Positions 1 through 10,112 of a stretch of 64,000 bases of DNA are shown here, piece by piece. The notes beneath the pieces were generated by a model that was given only the letters and a program-made list of their open reading frames with translations, ran no database searches and was not told the origin of the DNA. The DNA is taken from contig CM043956.1 of the NCBI GenBank assembly GCA_014529385.2, forward strand, positions 64,610,620 to 64,674,619, read 5' to 3'. Source of the DNA: Adiantum capillus-veneris. Taxonomy: Eukaryota; Streptophyta; Polypodiopsida; Polypodiales; Pteridaceae. Position 1 is the first letter of the stretch, and each line of letters starts with the position of its first letter. The position numbers were made by a program, and so were the translations under genes.

Positions 1-1804
1 CAAAAAAAAACAACAAGTTGTAATCCTCTGGTTTTGATCATTTTGAGTGGAGTGAACACGTCTACGCGTATCCCAGGAGCTTTTGCATGCAATGGTATTG
101 TACCCCTATTATTTGAACGAGTATCACGCGAGAAAACTCTCCACATTTGCAATATTTCTTGATGGAATTGTGTGTACCTGTGGAATTTAGCAATCAGCTA
201 ATATGGTTCGTGTTTAGAAGGATCTAGCCTTGGTAAAAAAGGATAGAATCCCCAAAATTGTACATGATCATTTGTGTAGCCCAAGTACCGAGGCAACACC
301 ATATGTGGAAATGGGGGAGAGAGATGCACACAAGAAAATCATTGTGCTACATGAGACAAGGGAAGAAGGCAAGATTTCCATTAAAGATTCAAAACCTGAA
401 AATCCACTTGAAAATTGAAAATCAGCCTCCTCTTTCATATTTGGGAACCCCTTCTGAGAGTGTGTGTGTTGTCTTGCACGTTGCTCTTCTACTACCATAT
501 GTATAGTTTTCCCCTTCTGTTTAATGTCCTAGTACCCACCAACTTATAAAGTTGTGACTTGCCGAGTGGCCCAAATTCCATTTGGTGCACATAGGCTTCC
601 ATATTCATCAGAATTCACTGCTAGTTGGCCTAACCAATCCTAGACTGACCGATATAGATTCTTGACGTGAGAAATTTGTTTGGCCACGGTATTTTCACAC
701 TGGCCATGCAATATCCACTTGCACCTTTTCAAGGGTTTCAAAAAAACAAGTAAAAATAAAATAAATAAAAATATGTAGTACATATTTAAAGAAGGCAACA
801 TGAAAAATACAACTCCTTATGACAACAAACCCCAAGGGGAGGGTTATAATATTTGTGGGCTTTGTCATAGAGTGACCATGGAGCATGTTCCTGGTCTAAT
901 AAGCATCTTAAGTGGCATATGGCATGTGTAGCACTGCCAAAAGAGGCCTTGGTCATAGAATTTCCCATCTGGAGCATTTTTAGAGCATAATATCACATGT
1001 AACAATCATGTAGCCATGAATAAAACCCCCTAAATATGCAAACTCGAGTTTGGATCTTAGAATAGGTCTTTCCAAGTTGTCATGCATGAGGTAAGTAGAT
1101 GCTACCTCCCTAGTGCTATATAAACACCCCTTTTGTACTCATTTCATCCAAGTAATCTAGTTCATTTTTTGTCTTTACACTCTAGTCAACTTCTATTAAA
1201 TAACTATTGAAGAGACTAGCGTGTTGTTACCATGAATGCAACTCTATTTTATCCACCTTAAACCTAACAAGTATGTCTACCTCTCTCACGTACGGCTAGG
1301 CAGAGCCACAAAGCAATCCTCATTCCCTAAATTGCTTATGGGAGATACTCGAGCTACCACTGGATAGAAGATGTACTCTTAACAAAAACCATGTTGCAAT
1401 TTTAGTGTGTTACTATGTTTTCCCACTAGCTCATCTCTACATTTCCTAGGATAAAAAACAATTGCTTTTATATTTTATGACCCTAAAACTTTATTTTCTT
1501 GTCACTATGGACCCATCATACAACATCTCAAGCATTGGTCTGGACTATATGTGAACACAATCCTCTATGAATGTAATACATCATCCTACTCAAAGGAAAT
1601 GGGCACAAGAAACTCAATGGAAGAATGAACAAGAACTTTCATCGTCAATAGAGATGTCACAAGTTGCATCGAGCACATAAAAGAACTACCAAAAATAGAA
1701 CCCAACTTTCTCAAGATATCTAGGAGTCTAAAATGCTCCCTAGAAAGATGCCCATGCCAATATCTGAGACTCAGAGTCATAGCCACAATCTTACTAACCA
1801 CGCA
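1..1804. other. Non-coding repeat-like DNA, no gene recognised
   Basis: No open frame here has recognisable protein features. A purine run at 834-843 followed about 270 bp later by a TATATAAA box at 1117-1124 resembles the PPT-to-promoter spacing of a plus-strand LTR. I found no partner copy in the window, so a solo or partial LTR is only a possibility. Confidence 0.3.
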
Positions 1805-2110
1805 TTAACTTTATCTCTCTAAATTTTCCTTATCTCTCTAGAAAGTACTTATATTTTCTCTCCAAACTTGAATTTCACTATTTTCTCTCTCCCAAAGAAC
1901 GTGCAATTCTCTCTTTAATAGCCAATGAATTTTTTCTCTTGTGGCATAATTTCCTCTCTCTAGAATGTATCGTTTTTCTCCCTCAAATTTTTGGCAAAAT
2001 TCTCTCTAAAACAGGAGCGTTGTTTTCTCTCTATAGAGGAGAAAATCTCTCTCTTGTTCCATCTGAAAGTAGATCTCTCTTGAAAAGCACTTGATTTTGT
2101 TATTGCATTA
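1805..2110. repeat. Spaced CT-motif region
   Basis: Short TTCTCTCT-like blocks recur roughly every 25-45 bp across about 300 bp, separated by mixed-sequence spacers. It is not a simple microsatellite because the spacers differ. Function unknown; it could be a decayed pyrimidine-rich tandem array. Confidence 0.4.
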
Positions 2111-2150
2111 AAGAGTGCATGTGTTGTTTTTTTCCTTTTTGGGTGTGGGT

Positions 2151-2168
2151 GGGGGGGGGGGGGGGGGG
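2151..2168 (+). repeat. G18 homopolymer run
   Basis: Eighteen consecutive G, preceded by GGGTGTGGGT, so the plus strand could form G-quadruplexes. The exact length is likely to be unreliable in sequencing. Confidence 0.8.
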
Positions 2169-2568
2169 CTAAAAAGCCCAAGGCTTTAGAAAAATATGCG
2201 AAGTTTTTTTGGAGATCAACATTGTCAATGCACTTTGACACATTCTTGCTAGGGGCGCTGAAAGTGACATTTCAACCGTCAAGCCACACACTCTTTTGTG
2301 AATTAGCATTTGTGCTCTAATGAGATTCATTCAAGATGGTGAGAGGCGGTCAATTCTCTTCTCAAAGTGGGAAGGAAGGTGAAAGAAAAAATGAGTGCAA
2401 AAAAGTGAAAAATGTACTTGCAAAAAGAGCTTAACAAAGCTCTTGAAAAGAAGATGAACCAATTAAGTAAAGGCTTAAAGCACTCTCAAAAGAAGAGGAA
2501 ATCGGAAAAAGCTTGCTATCTGTTGCATGCTCCCGCCATTGCTCCTACCCCCCATGTGCCATCTCTAT

Positions 2569-2593
2569 CCCCCCCCCCCCCCCCCCCCCCCCC
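2569..2593 (+). repeat. C25 homopolymer run
   Basis: Twenty-five consecutive C, lying about 220 bp upstream of the DUF4283-like start codon. Proline-run ORFs across it are artefacts of the homopolymer. With the G18 run 400 bp upstream it forms an inverted G/C pair. Confidence 0.8.
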
Positions 2594-2811
2594 TTTCCGT
2601 TTTTTGTGTATTGTGCACTTCTTACTTCTTCTCCTCTCCAGACACCCCTTTCACTACACATTTCCCCTCCTCATCATCTTCAACTCACGCAGTGAGCGTT
2701 GACTCCAAGTTTGGGCGTTGAGCCATATAATCTAGTTTTGGATTTGGTCTATAACATTACTTTGGAGTTGGCATCAAGCACCCTATCCCCCTTCAACAGT
2801 AGTAGACATAT

Positions 2812-3560
2812 ATGGAGGCTCATGCTCCACCACCAAGGGACTCTAATGAACCCCCCCAGCCTCACCCCATAGAGTCCACCATCCAACTTTCTTTCTCACC
2901 ATCAGAGCAAAAAAGCCTAGTAGTAGAGGTGGAACATCTCCAAGCAACCTCAGGAATTTTTAAAATTATTGACACCCGACCCAGTAGGGTTGAGTGCGAT
3001 ACCTCCTCGTAGAGGTGGGGAAGATCATTGATGTGCAGCTCCTCGGGTGCAATTACTATCAGATTGATCTTGAGAATCTCGAGCTTGCATCAAGGGTCAT
3101 CTCGTTGAGCCCACTAGCTATCAGAGCAGATTGAACCTATTTTTGTCAATGGCATCATGGTTTTGACCCCTCTTTGGATATGCTTATCTAGGAGTCAGAC
3201 CTGTCCATTTTAGTTTTCTTCCCATATTTGAGGAAAGAGTACTTCTTGCTCCTATTGAGGATTGGCTCAGAGATTGGTAGAGTTTTGGAGACTCCTCTCA
3301 TGACAGATTCAATCACTACCAAAGGTGATGGTATATCCACAGTACGAGTACCAGTAGGGGATACACACACCCTCCCTAAGGTGGTTCTACTACTTAGGGT
3401 GGATGATAGATGGGTTCAGTAGCATGTGGAGTATTTGGGCCTCCCAAACGAGTGTTCATATGCACACAAATGGACCATCTTGCAAAGGCCTATCCATGTA
3501 AGAGATCTCGACCCCCACCATAGGGTCAGATTACCATGGCTAGCCAAGGATAGCAGCCAT
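2812..3560 (+). pseudogene. DUF4283-like (LINE ORF1-type) protein fragment
   Basis: The frame starts at ATG 2812 (MEAHAPPPRDSN...). It contains the DUF4283 layout: a basic N-terminal segment, then GKIIDVQLLGCNYYQ, then an isoleucine-glycine stretch (RIGSEIGRVLETPLMTDS, about 3246-3310), then VRVPVGD, then WVQ and a final segment where family members have a CCHC knuckle. The terminal knuckle is degraded (ECSYAHKW near 3460). Stops near 3010 and 3420 and at least two frame changes break it. DUF4283 proteins are typical of plant LINE ORF1s and gag-like retroelement proteins and are thought to bind nucleic acid. No endonuclease or RT follows, so this is an orphan fragment. The family assignment rests on remembered domain shape. 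Confidence 0.5.
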
Positions 3561-3797
3561 AGGCACAAGGCACCCATGCACACACTTACCTAGAGCTTTG
3601 TATCCACACAATAAAGGATGGTAGTAGGTATACAACCATCGTGGTGAAGGGAAGGCACATCGCATAGCCCTCCTTCGAGGTGTGGCAGGGCTATAGTGTC
3701 ACCTGCAGAATGTCACTTGCATAACACATGTGGTTATAGTTAGTTACAATTGGTCAAGTGATCACATTCGACAAACTCCAGTCTTGGTAATGACATG
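3561..3797. other. Non-coding stretch after the DUF4283 fragment
   Basis: No feature recognised. The sequence may be the decayed C-terminal end of the upstream pseudogene. Confidence 0.3.
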
Positions 3798-4085
3798 CAG
3801 AAAGTGATACGGATGGTGGTCTAGTGGACATCGTGGCCAAATCAACACCACCACAATTTGGAGTTAGGCGTAGCTTGATTGGGATCTTTTGCTAGCCGTT
3901 TGTGGCTCTTTAGGATATACGTATTTGCGGTTGGTTCTAGTCATCAGAACTCTAGGATCATCATCTACTTTGTATGGTTGAGCATCTTGAGTCTGGTGTC
4001 TTGATTTCATGCAAAGAGCATCTGCACCATCCCTGTACATTTGAGCCTCGACACCCCCATGAGTTTTGGGCCTAGAGATAGCCAG
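3798..4085 (+). repeat. Dispersed ~280-bp repeat, copy 1 (SINE-like?)
   Basis: It is clearly similar to 9512-9790 along its length and in the same orientation. TGGTCTAGTGG at 3817-3827 matches a Pol III A-box as found in tRNA-Gly. GGTTCTAGTCA at 3933-3943 resembles a B-box. The A-to-B spacing of about 105 bp is longer than in most tRNA-derived SINEs. It could instead be a shared piece of an LTR. Confidence 0.45.
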
Positions 4086-4432
4086 GGGTCTAGTCACTCA
4101 CCCTGATCTAGTGGAGTGTGGACCAGTGCTGAGTAACTTAAAGGTTTTTGTGCCCAAATCTTCCTTGAGTGGGCTTGTGATTACTGCATGACACATATAA
4201 GGCAGTGAAAAGAGTGACAAAGTTCACTACTGAGTCCTCTAAAGTACAACCATCAAAAGAACCAACCCTTTGCACATAGTAGAAGTCCACAACCTCGTTA
4301 CCCCTACCCTCCTACGTGGCTACCTCCAATCTATCAACCAGTTCTTCACCTCCTAGGTCACCTTACCCGGTACAATTCTCACCCATTGTGCTACAACAAC
4401 CTCTTGTGCAATAGGCTCATGAGAAGATAGCC

Positions 4433-5650
4433 ATGGAGGATCTAACAAGCGTTCTGACTAAGGTGAATATGAAGTTCTTGAATTCAAAGGTCTCTCCACA
4501 GATGATGCCGATGATCATGCTAGGAGATTTATATCCCTTTACGCAGGGGTCTGGACTCAACAAAGAAGATGCCTGCCTACTATTTTCCCATCAACCATGG
4601 ATGGATTAGCAAATAAATGGTAATCAGTTTGTAGAGAACCACTTTTTGTGAAGCTTTCAGACCACGGGACTTCCAAGAGAAGGTTTTAGAAGAGTTGACC
4701 AACCTGATGCTCCAGCCCAATGAGACTTTTTTGGTTGCCAAGTTTCCCCAGCAACCAAGTGAATTTATGGTGAAGAAGTGGGTAGAGAAGGCTCTTCTCT
4801 CAACAAAATCTTGGATAGAGTCTTTGACCTGAGGCCACTCTGGAGGATTTTGTCACATCTGCTACTAGGATAGACGGGGCAAGGAAGCTTTTTAACTATT
4901 CTCCTCACATAGATGCTACCTTTGTACTCTTGGAAAATCTCTTTGACCCCTTGACATCTTTACGCAGGGAGCTTGAAGCATTGAAGTTACAACATGCTCC
5001 TCAAGAGGAGATATCTTTCTCTCTTCCCCTGGAGAAGCCTCTACATCAAGAGGCTTTAGACCAAATCAAGCGAGAGCTCAAAGAGCTCAAGGCTTAGTAG
5101 GAGCCTAAGGCTATGGTGTGGTGTAGCTCATGTCTCTCTCCAAGGCACCCTCCACATAAATGCCCCCTTTGGGCTTACTTCAATTTTTGTGAGAATTCTT
5201 GACATGCGGACAAGGATTTCAACTACCTAAAGGCATTGTCGCAAATACAAGAAAGCCTTGCTCCCACATCTCAATGAGGGACGACACCTGCATGTAACAT
5301 GGTTTCTCTCTATGGTCATCCAAACTAAATGCCACCTTTGCTGCATACCCCTCCTATGCAAGGTATGCCAAGCACTTTTCCCTCTCTGTTTTTCTAATCA
5401 TGCCAATGCTCTCTTAGCTCCTCCAAGCTTCTACACTTCAATTTCCACCTCCATGAAGCAGAGTAGAGACAACCTCATGCCCACCTCATCTATCCAATCG
5501 GCCCATTTTATGCTACAGATGCGGGGAATATGGGCATTACCAAAGAAAATGTCCTTCACCTAATGGGTTTTCTCCTTTTTTTCATTCCCCTGAGGCTAAG
5601 GAACACTATAGTAAGGATTGTCCCAAGAAAAAGGCATCCATGTCACCTTC
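4433..5650 (+). pseudogene. R7 gag, Ty3/gypsy-type, frame-broken
   Basis: A possible start is ATG 4433 (MEDLTSVLTKVN). Broken frames follow, including an amphipathic lysine/glutamate-rich segment ending ELKELKA near 5095. Nucleocapsid-type zinc fingers follow: a WCSSC...HKC cluster near 5120-5155 and an intact CCHC knuckle CYRCGEYGHYQRKC at 5511-5552. A further H-x4-C half-knuckle (HYSKDCPKK) lies near 5605-5635. Many stops and frameshifts lie between. It would be the capsid/nucleocapsid protein of a gypsy-type element. The intact CCHC in an otherwise decayed gag is notable. Confidence 0.6.
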
Positions 5651-6239
5651 ACGTCAGTGCAACAAGAATTCACATTTTTGAAGAATAATTTGATAGCAAT
5701 TAGCACCATCCCTCAACCTTCACCTTCTACTAATGTGGTGGTCCCTAATGATAAGTTCAAGCAAGTAGAGGAGACGAGTGGTGTACTCACTCGGGCCCAA
5801 AGGGAATCCTTGTGGGTCTCAGCCTTCCAACAAGTTTCACTCTTCCACCTAGTATCCCCAGTGGATACCCACTTCTAGCTGTTGACAATCCATCCCCTAG
5901 TGCCAAGCGAGGATCCTCATCTCTGCTCTCCGATATTGATGAAGCTTTCTTGGAAGTAGTAGACGACCTACAATAGATCAAGGTACTAGAGAAACCACTA
6001 GTAGAAAATGAAAATCTTACAACAAAGACAATCTTGAAGAACACCTTCCAACAAGTGTTTCTCTATGACATGCTGCAGCTAGATGCGAGCTCTCAAAGTG
6101 ACACCCTTGTTTTTATTCATTTGCTTTACCCCACCAAGTCCACCTCCCAGTGCAACGAATAGAGTGGTATATGATATTCTATCCCTCTGCTTTTCTCATT
6201 GATTATAAAAGCCCTCGTGTCATTGTGTCCATCATGGAG
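5651..6239 (+). other. R7 gag-protease spacer
   Basis: Broken frames lie between the nucleocapsid fingers and the protease, for example 5618-5878 on the plus strand. No domain is recognised; it is probably a decayed linker of the gag-pol frame. Confidence 0.35.
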
Positions 6240-6650
6240 CGGAAATTATGAGGAGTGCTAATGGATGGTGGGTCTAGCCAGCATCAACGTGATGTTCGAG
6301 TTCACTATGTTGGCTTTAGGTCTATAGCCTACTTGACATGCTCCCTTCAAAGTTATGTTGGCAGACCAGAGGACAATCTATCCATTGGGCATAGTGGATA
6401 AGTTGCCTCTGTAGGTACAAGAATTTACCTTAGCTTGGATTTTGTTGTTTTTCATCTTTCCGAGGTTGAAGGAGGATTTTATTTTCTTATTGGTAGACCA
6501 TGGCTGTGGCACACTAAGGCACTGCATGATTGGGAAAATGACGCAATGCGTATACACACTCCTGGCTCCCCAATGAAACCCATTCAACTTGAAGGAGGCA
6601 TGGATCTAGTAGTGCACATAGTTCCTCGTCACAATGAAGTCCAACCCTAA
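6240..6650 (+). pseudogene. R7 retropepsin-like protease remnant
   Basis: A DGGSS-type active-site segment near 6260 (the DGG variant common in Tat-like gypsy proteases) is followed by frame changes. The conserved C-terminal protease signature IGRPWL then appears near 6490, with HDWEND just after it. The domain is broken by at least two frame changes and a stop near 6410. No reverse transcriptase, RNase H or integrase follows on this strand before the PPT-like site at 8689. The element therefore either lost its pol or never carried one. Confidence 0.6.
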
Positions 6651-6666
6651 ATTCGAACAGCCTACT

Positions 6667-6760
6667 ATTGGGGTGCGAGATTTGTTGCACCACAACTACG
6701 TAAGAATAACCTCTAGGATTGTTGGTGTGAGGGATTTGTTGCACCACAAGTATGTGAGAT
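6667..6760 (+). repeat. Short tandem duplication (~40-bp unit, period ~51)
   Basis: Two copies of a unit containing GATTTGTTGCACCACAA begin at about 6667 and 6718 and differ at several positions. It lies at the 3' edge of the protease remnant. Confidence 0.6.
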
Positions 6761-6775
6761 ATATATTTCATCATA

Positions 6776-7491
6776 AGCTTATATTTCTCGTGTGGAGAGA
6801 GGAGAGAGAGACTCTTAGCTTAATCCGATCACATATAGAGAAGTAAAATGCAAAGTAGCTGGCATGATCTGGCCAGCCATACCCTCACACTTTCTCTTGC
6901 TCAACTGCAAGAAGGCTTTCCAAACATCTCTAGGCTCTCTGCACTTGGGCTCGCCATCAAGGCTCCCATCCAGCTTCACCTACAGCTAGAAATCCCGCTT
7001 TCAAGCCAAGCTTGCTATCACCTCCTTTTGGCCTCTCAGAACCAGCTATCAGTGGTGGCTGTGCACCATCATAGAAATCACATCCAGCCCATATCTCATC
7101 ATGCGACTTGCACAAAGGGGAAACAATTTTTTGCTTGCTGACTCAAGCTCATCCACACCAATTTGGGGTACTCTCGGCATCTTTGTTCTCATCATCGTCA
7201 CCGACCCCCAAGCCTTGAAGCCCATCAACTCCACACATATTGTCATTGCTTGTCTCAAGCATTGCTCGCCTTAACCAGTTAGTGCTATCCTGTCTTTTGC
7301 TTGCTAGCACTCGTCATGGCTACTGCCAAGCACCAACCCATTTAAAGCTGCCATCATGCTCACCTATTTCCAACTTGCTCGTCTCCTACCTCTGCGCACG
7401 GTCGTCAGTGATCATCACTTTGAACTACCCACACACTTGTACTCAACCTTGCATTTTGAATCCCCTACATTTTTTGGAGCCATCTAGGTAA
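6776..7491 (+). other. Non-coding/unknown spacer before the acidic ORF
   Basis: Only short frames are present (for example 6848-7141) and I recognise no domain. In an autonomous gypsy element this is where pol would follow the protease; RT motifs are absent. Confidence 0.35.
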
Positions 7492-7614
7492 CCCTTGGAA
7501 CACACCTGCACCTACAACTGTTGGCTCTCTAAAGGTTTTGCTAGAGGTTCTCGAGGATATTATTCTGGATGCAAAGGAAGAAAATTCTTGTTTATTGGTA
7601 CTCTTCCAAGATGT

Positions 7615-8616
7615 ATGGGCATTGAGGTTGCTTGCACTAAATTTTTGGGTGTGAAGAGCATTGTTGATTTCTTGAAGCAAGGAAGATGGTTGGAAGATGC
7701 CAATCAATCTTCTACTTCTTCATGCATTTCACACAAGAGCTCCTCTATCTTTAGTGATGATTGTAGTAGTGATGATGAGGTTGAGTTAGATGTATTAGAT
7801 GAGGTTTTTCCTCTTGATGATGTAGATACTGATGAGGAGTTATGTGCAAGCAATATTGTGAAAGAAAAGACCTTGGAGTGCATGTATGACAAAGAGAGAA
7901 ATGACATGGCTAATTTGGTTTCTTATTCAAATGCTTGTGAAGATGAGGTATTTCATACTTCTATGTATTTGGATCACATGTTTATCCGTTCTCCTGCTTG
8001 TGGTGCAAATGGCATGCATGTTGACATTTTCAGTGATGGTTTTTCTCCTCCATCTTATGATTTGATGTGGTATCCAAATGATTCATGGGAATATGGACCC
8101 ATTTGGGATGCTGAGATTGATGTTTGTGATTTTGATGATGCTATTGGTGGCATTGAATCTCCTACTAGTCATGATTTTATCTGTGAGCAAGAAGTTGGTT
8201 TGAGTGATGTGGATTGTGATGGTAGTCTTGATTGGGGCTTTGATCAACCGCAAGTTGAGATGGATGAGGAGATGCAATTCAATGTGTGCCATGCATTATC
8301 AACGATTAAAAAGATTATGAAAACCTCACATGCATGTGTGGATGTTGAAGAGGATTGTAGCTTGGAAAGTTGGGACATCCAGGATGACATGGATACAATG
8401 GATGTTTTTTCTTGGACTGATGTTAGTGATACATCTCATGGTGGTGAGAATGATGATCCATGGTCTTTTGGTTTTTATGACATGAACAATGATGGTTGGA
8501 GCTCACTAGTGACTCACGATTCTCCTTATACTAGGGATTCATGTATATGTGTACATAAAGCTTGCATGTGTGCTACTGCTGAGCATGAATGCTCTACCAG
8601 ACTTGGGGTTTGGTAA
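7615..8616 (+). CDS. Acidic unknown protein of R7 (3' ORF)
   Basis: I do not recognise this protein. The frame is open from 7495. The first ATG is 7615, giving 334 codons (373 if read from the preceding stop). It is very rich in Asp/Glu, Ser, Trp and Cys, with a serine-aspartate cluster near the start (SDDCSSDDEVELD) and several WD/DDPW patches. No membrane segment or zinc finger is evident. It is the longest intact plus-strand frame of the window. It ends about 70 bp before a hairpin and PPT-like tract, so it is probably the last ORF of the same LTR element as the gag/protease upstream. An envelope-like or accessory role cannot be inferred. A real but short-lived TE-encoded protein is the most likely reading. 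Confidence 0.5.
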   Translation: MGIEVACTKFLGVKSIVDFLKQGRWLEDANQSSTSSCISHKSSSIFSDDCSSDDEVELDVLDEVFPLDDVDTDEELCASNIVKEKTLECMYDKERNDMANLVSYSNACEDEVFHTSMYLDHMFIRSPACGANGMHVDIFSDGFSPPSYDLMWYPNDSWEYGPIWDAEIDVCDFDDAIGGIESPTSHDFICEQEVGLSDVDCDGSLDWGFDQPQVEMDEEMQFNVCHALSTIKKIMKTSHACVDVEEDCSLESWDIQDDMDTMDVFSWTDVSDTSHGGENDDPWSFGFYDMNNDGWSSLVTHDSPYTRDSCICVHKACMCATAEHECSTRLGVW

Positions 8617-8670
8617 ACTATGTTACATGCATTTTGAGAATCCCGTTTTTTTTATAAATTTGTACATATC

Positions 8671-8700
8671 GACATGACGCCTGATGTCAAAAGGGGATTT
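8671..8700 (+). other. R7 stem-loop and polypurine tract
   Basis: GACAT (8671-8675) and ATGTC (8684-8688) pair around an 8-nt loop. They are followed directly by AAAAGGGG (8689-8696), a typical plus-strand primer tract. A 3' LTR would start just after, near TG 8700-8701. Confidence 0.5.
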
Positions 8701-9511
8701 GGGATTTCTTTTGGTGGTTGATCTAGCAAGCACATGTACATGCAGTGCAAGGTGCTTGACTAGTGCCAGCTATCAGGTTGCCTTGGATGCTGCTTGTAGG
8801 TGAGTTTTTTGAAGTGAGACTTGTATATAGATAACAATCATGTAAAAAATAAAAAACGTTTTGTAAAAGTTAAATTTTTAAAAAGGTTTTATCTTGTTGT
8901 GCATGTTTGACGGTTTTTGATGCAGTTTTTTGCCTCGCCTTGCCTACTCTATGTGTAGTCGTGTTGGGATAGCTCTCTATTAGCGTCGATTTTGCATGTA
9001 GCATTTTCAATTTCAGTCATCTTCAAATTTTTGACTAGTCATTTTTCAAGATTTATCTCAAGCTTTAAAGCTCCCCAATTGGAGTTGTTCTCTTCAAATT
9101 ACGACTAGTTCTCTGCAGGGTGATGACTATGTTAGCCTATTGGAAAATTGTGTGCAGATAGATTGGGAGGGCATGTATCTATGAATTGTGGAATTGATGT
9201 TGAAGTTGTGGGTTTGTGATGTTCAATTTTGAAATGGGAGGATCTTGTCTTCATATGCATTGGTTGGTGTGTGCTGTAAATTTGTGCTTTGACGGGGTGT
9301 TGCTCCTATGTGCTATGGTCCTTTGATGGGCGTGTGCTCGTAAATTCCCAAGTTAACATAGGAATTTTAGTTGGGGTTTACTAAGAGTGGTTTTGGAATA
9401 ATTTTTGGTGTTGAGGTTGAAGTTTTAACGCTCTTGGGATATCAAGCTATAGAGGTGTTCCACTTTTCTTTTCCCCAACAACAGTTTCACTTTTCTTTTC
9501 CCCAACAACGT
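8701..9511 (+). other. Putative 3' LTR of R7 (unpaired)
   Basis: Non-coding DNA downstream of the PPT-like tract. No second copy was found upstream of gag by eye, so LTR status rests only on the PPT. A ~28-bp direct repeat (CACTTTTCTTTTCCCCAACAA, two copies) sits at 9461-9510. Confidence 0.35.
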
Positions 9512-9790
9512 AAAAAGTTATATGGATGGTGGTCTAGTGGACACCATGGCCATATCATCACCACCACAGTGTGGAGATAGGCATACCTTGATTGGGATAT
9601 TTTTCTATCCATTGGTGGATCTTTAGGATATATATCTTTGTGGTTGGTTTGAGTCGTTTCACTCTCTAGAATCATAATCTAATTTGTATGGTCAAGCATA
9701 TTGAGTTCATGCGCAACACATCTGCACAATCATTGCACATTTGAGCCTTGACACCCCCATTGCACCCGTTAGTTATGGGCTTGGATATGA
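9512..9790 (+). repeat. Dispersed ~280-bp repeat, copy 2 (SINE-like?)
   Basis: Matches 3798-4085. The A-box-like TGGTCTAGTGG (9530-9540) is identical in both copies. The B-box-like site is GGTTTGAGTCG (9646-9656). Taken together the two copies suggest an ancestral GGTTCGAGTC, the B-box consensus. Similarity stops at about 9785. Confidence 0.45.
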
Positions 9791-10112
9791 GTATGCTGCC
9801 ATCTAAGAGTCTGTACAGGTTCATTTGAGTTAATTGAGTCCCCTGCTCTTTAGGTTCTACTATTGATCCATGTGTTTGCTCTGTTATTCGTTGTCTAGAG
9901 TGTTTTCATGTTATTGGAGAGATATTTCACGCACACTCGGGTTAACATAGATACATTAAAATAAGGGGTTTTGATATTCAATTTTTTAAAAAAATCCTAA
10001 AATAAGGGGTCATTTTATTCATTCAAACATGTTTTTTAATACCTTTTGAATGCACGTTATATAGGGGGGGTACTGAACGGTGAACCCCCGAGCACGCACA
10101 TTGCATTGAGGA
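9791..10112. other. Non-coding spacer
   Basis: AT-rich DNA with a duplicated AAATAAGGGG motif at about 9960-10010. It joins the truncated RT of R4 at about 10113. No gene seen. Confidence 0.3.

Noticed and set aside
2412-2721. Three overlapping proline-run frames
   Set aside because: They cross the C25 homopolymer and have no support outside it.
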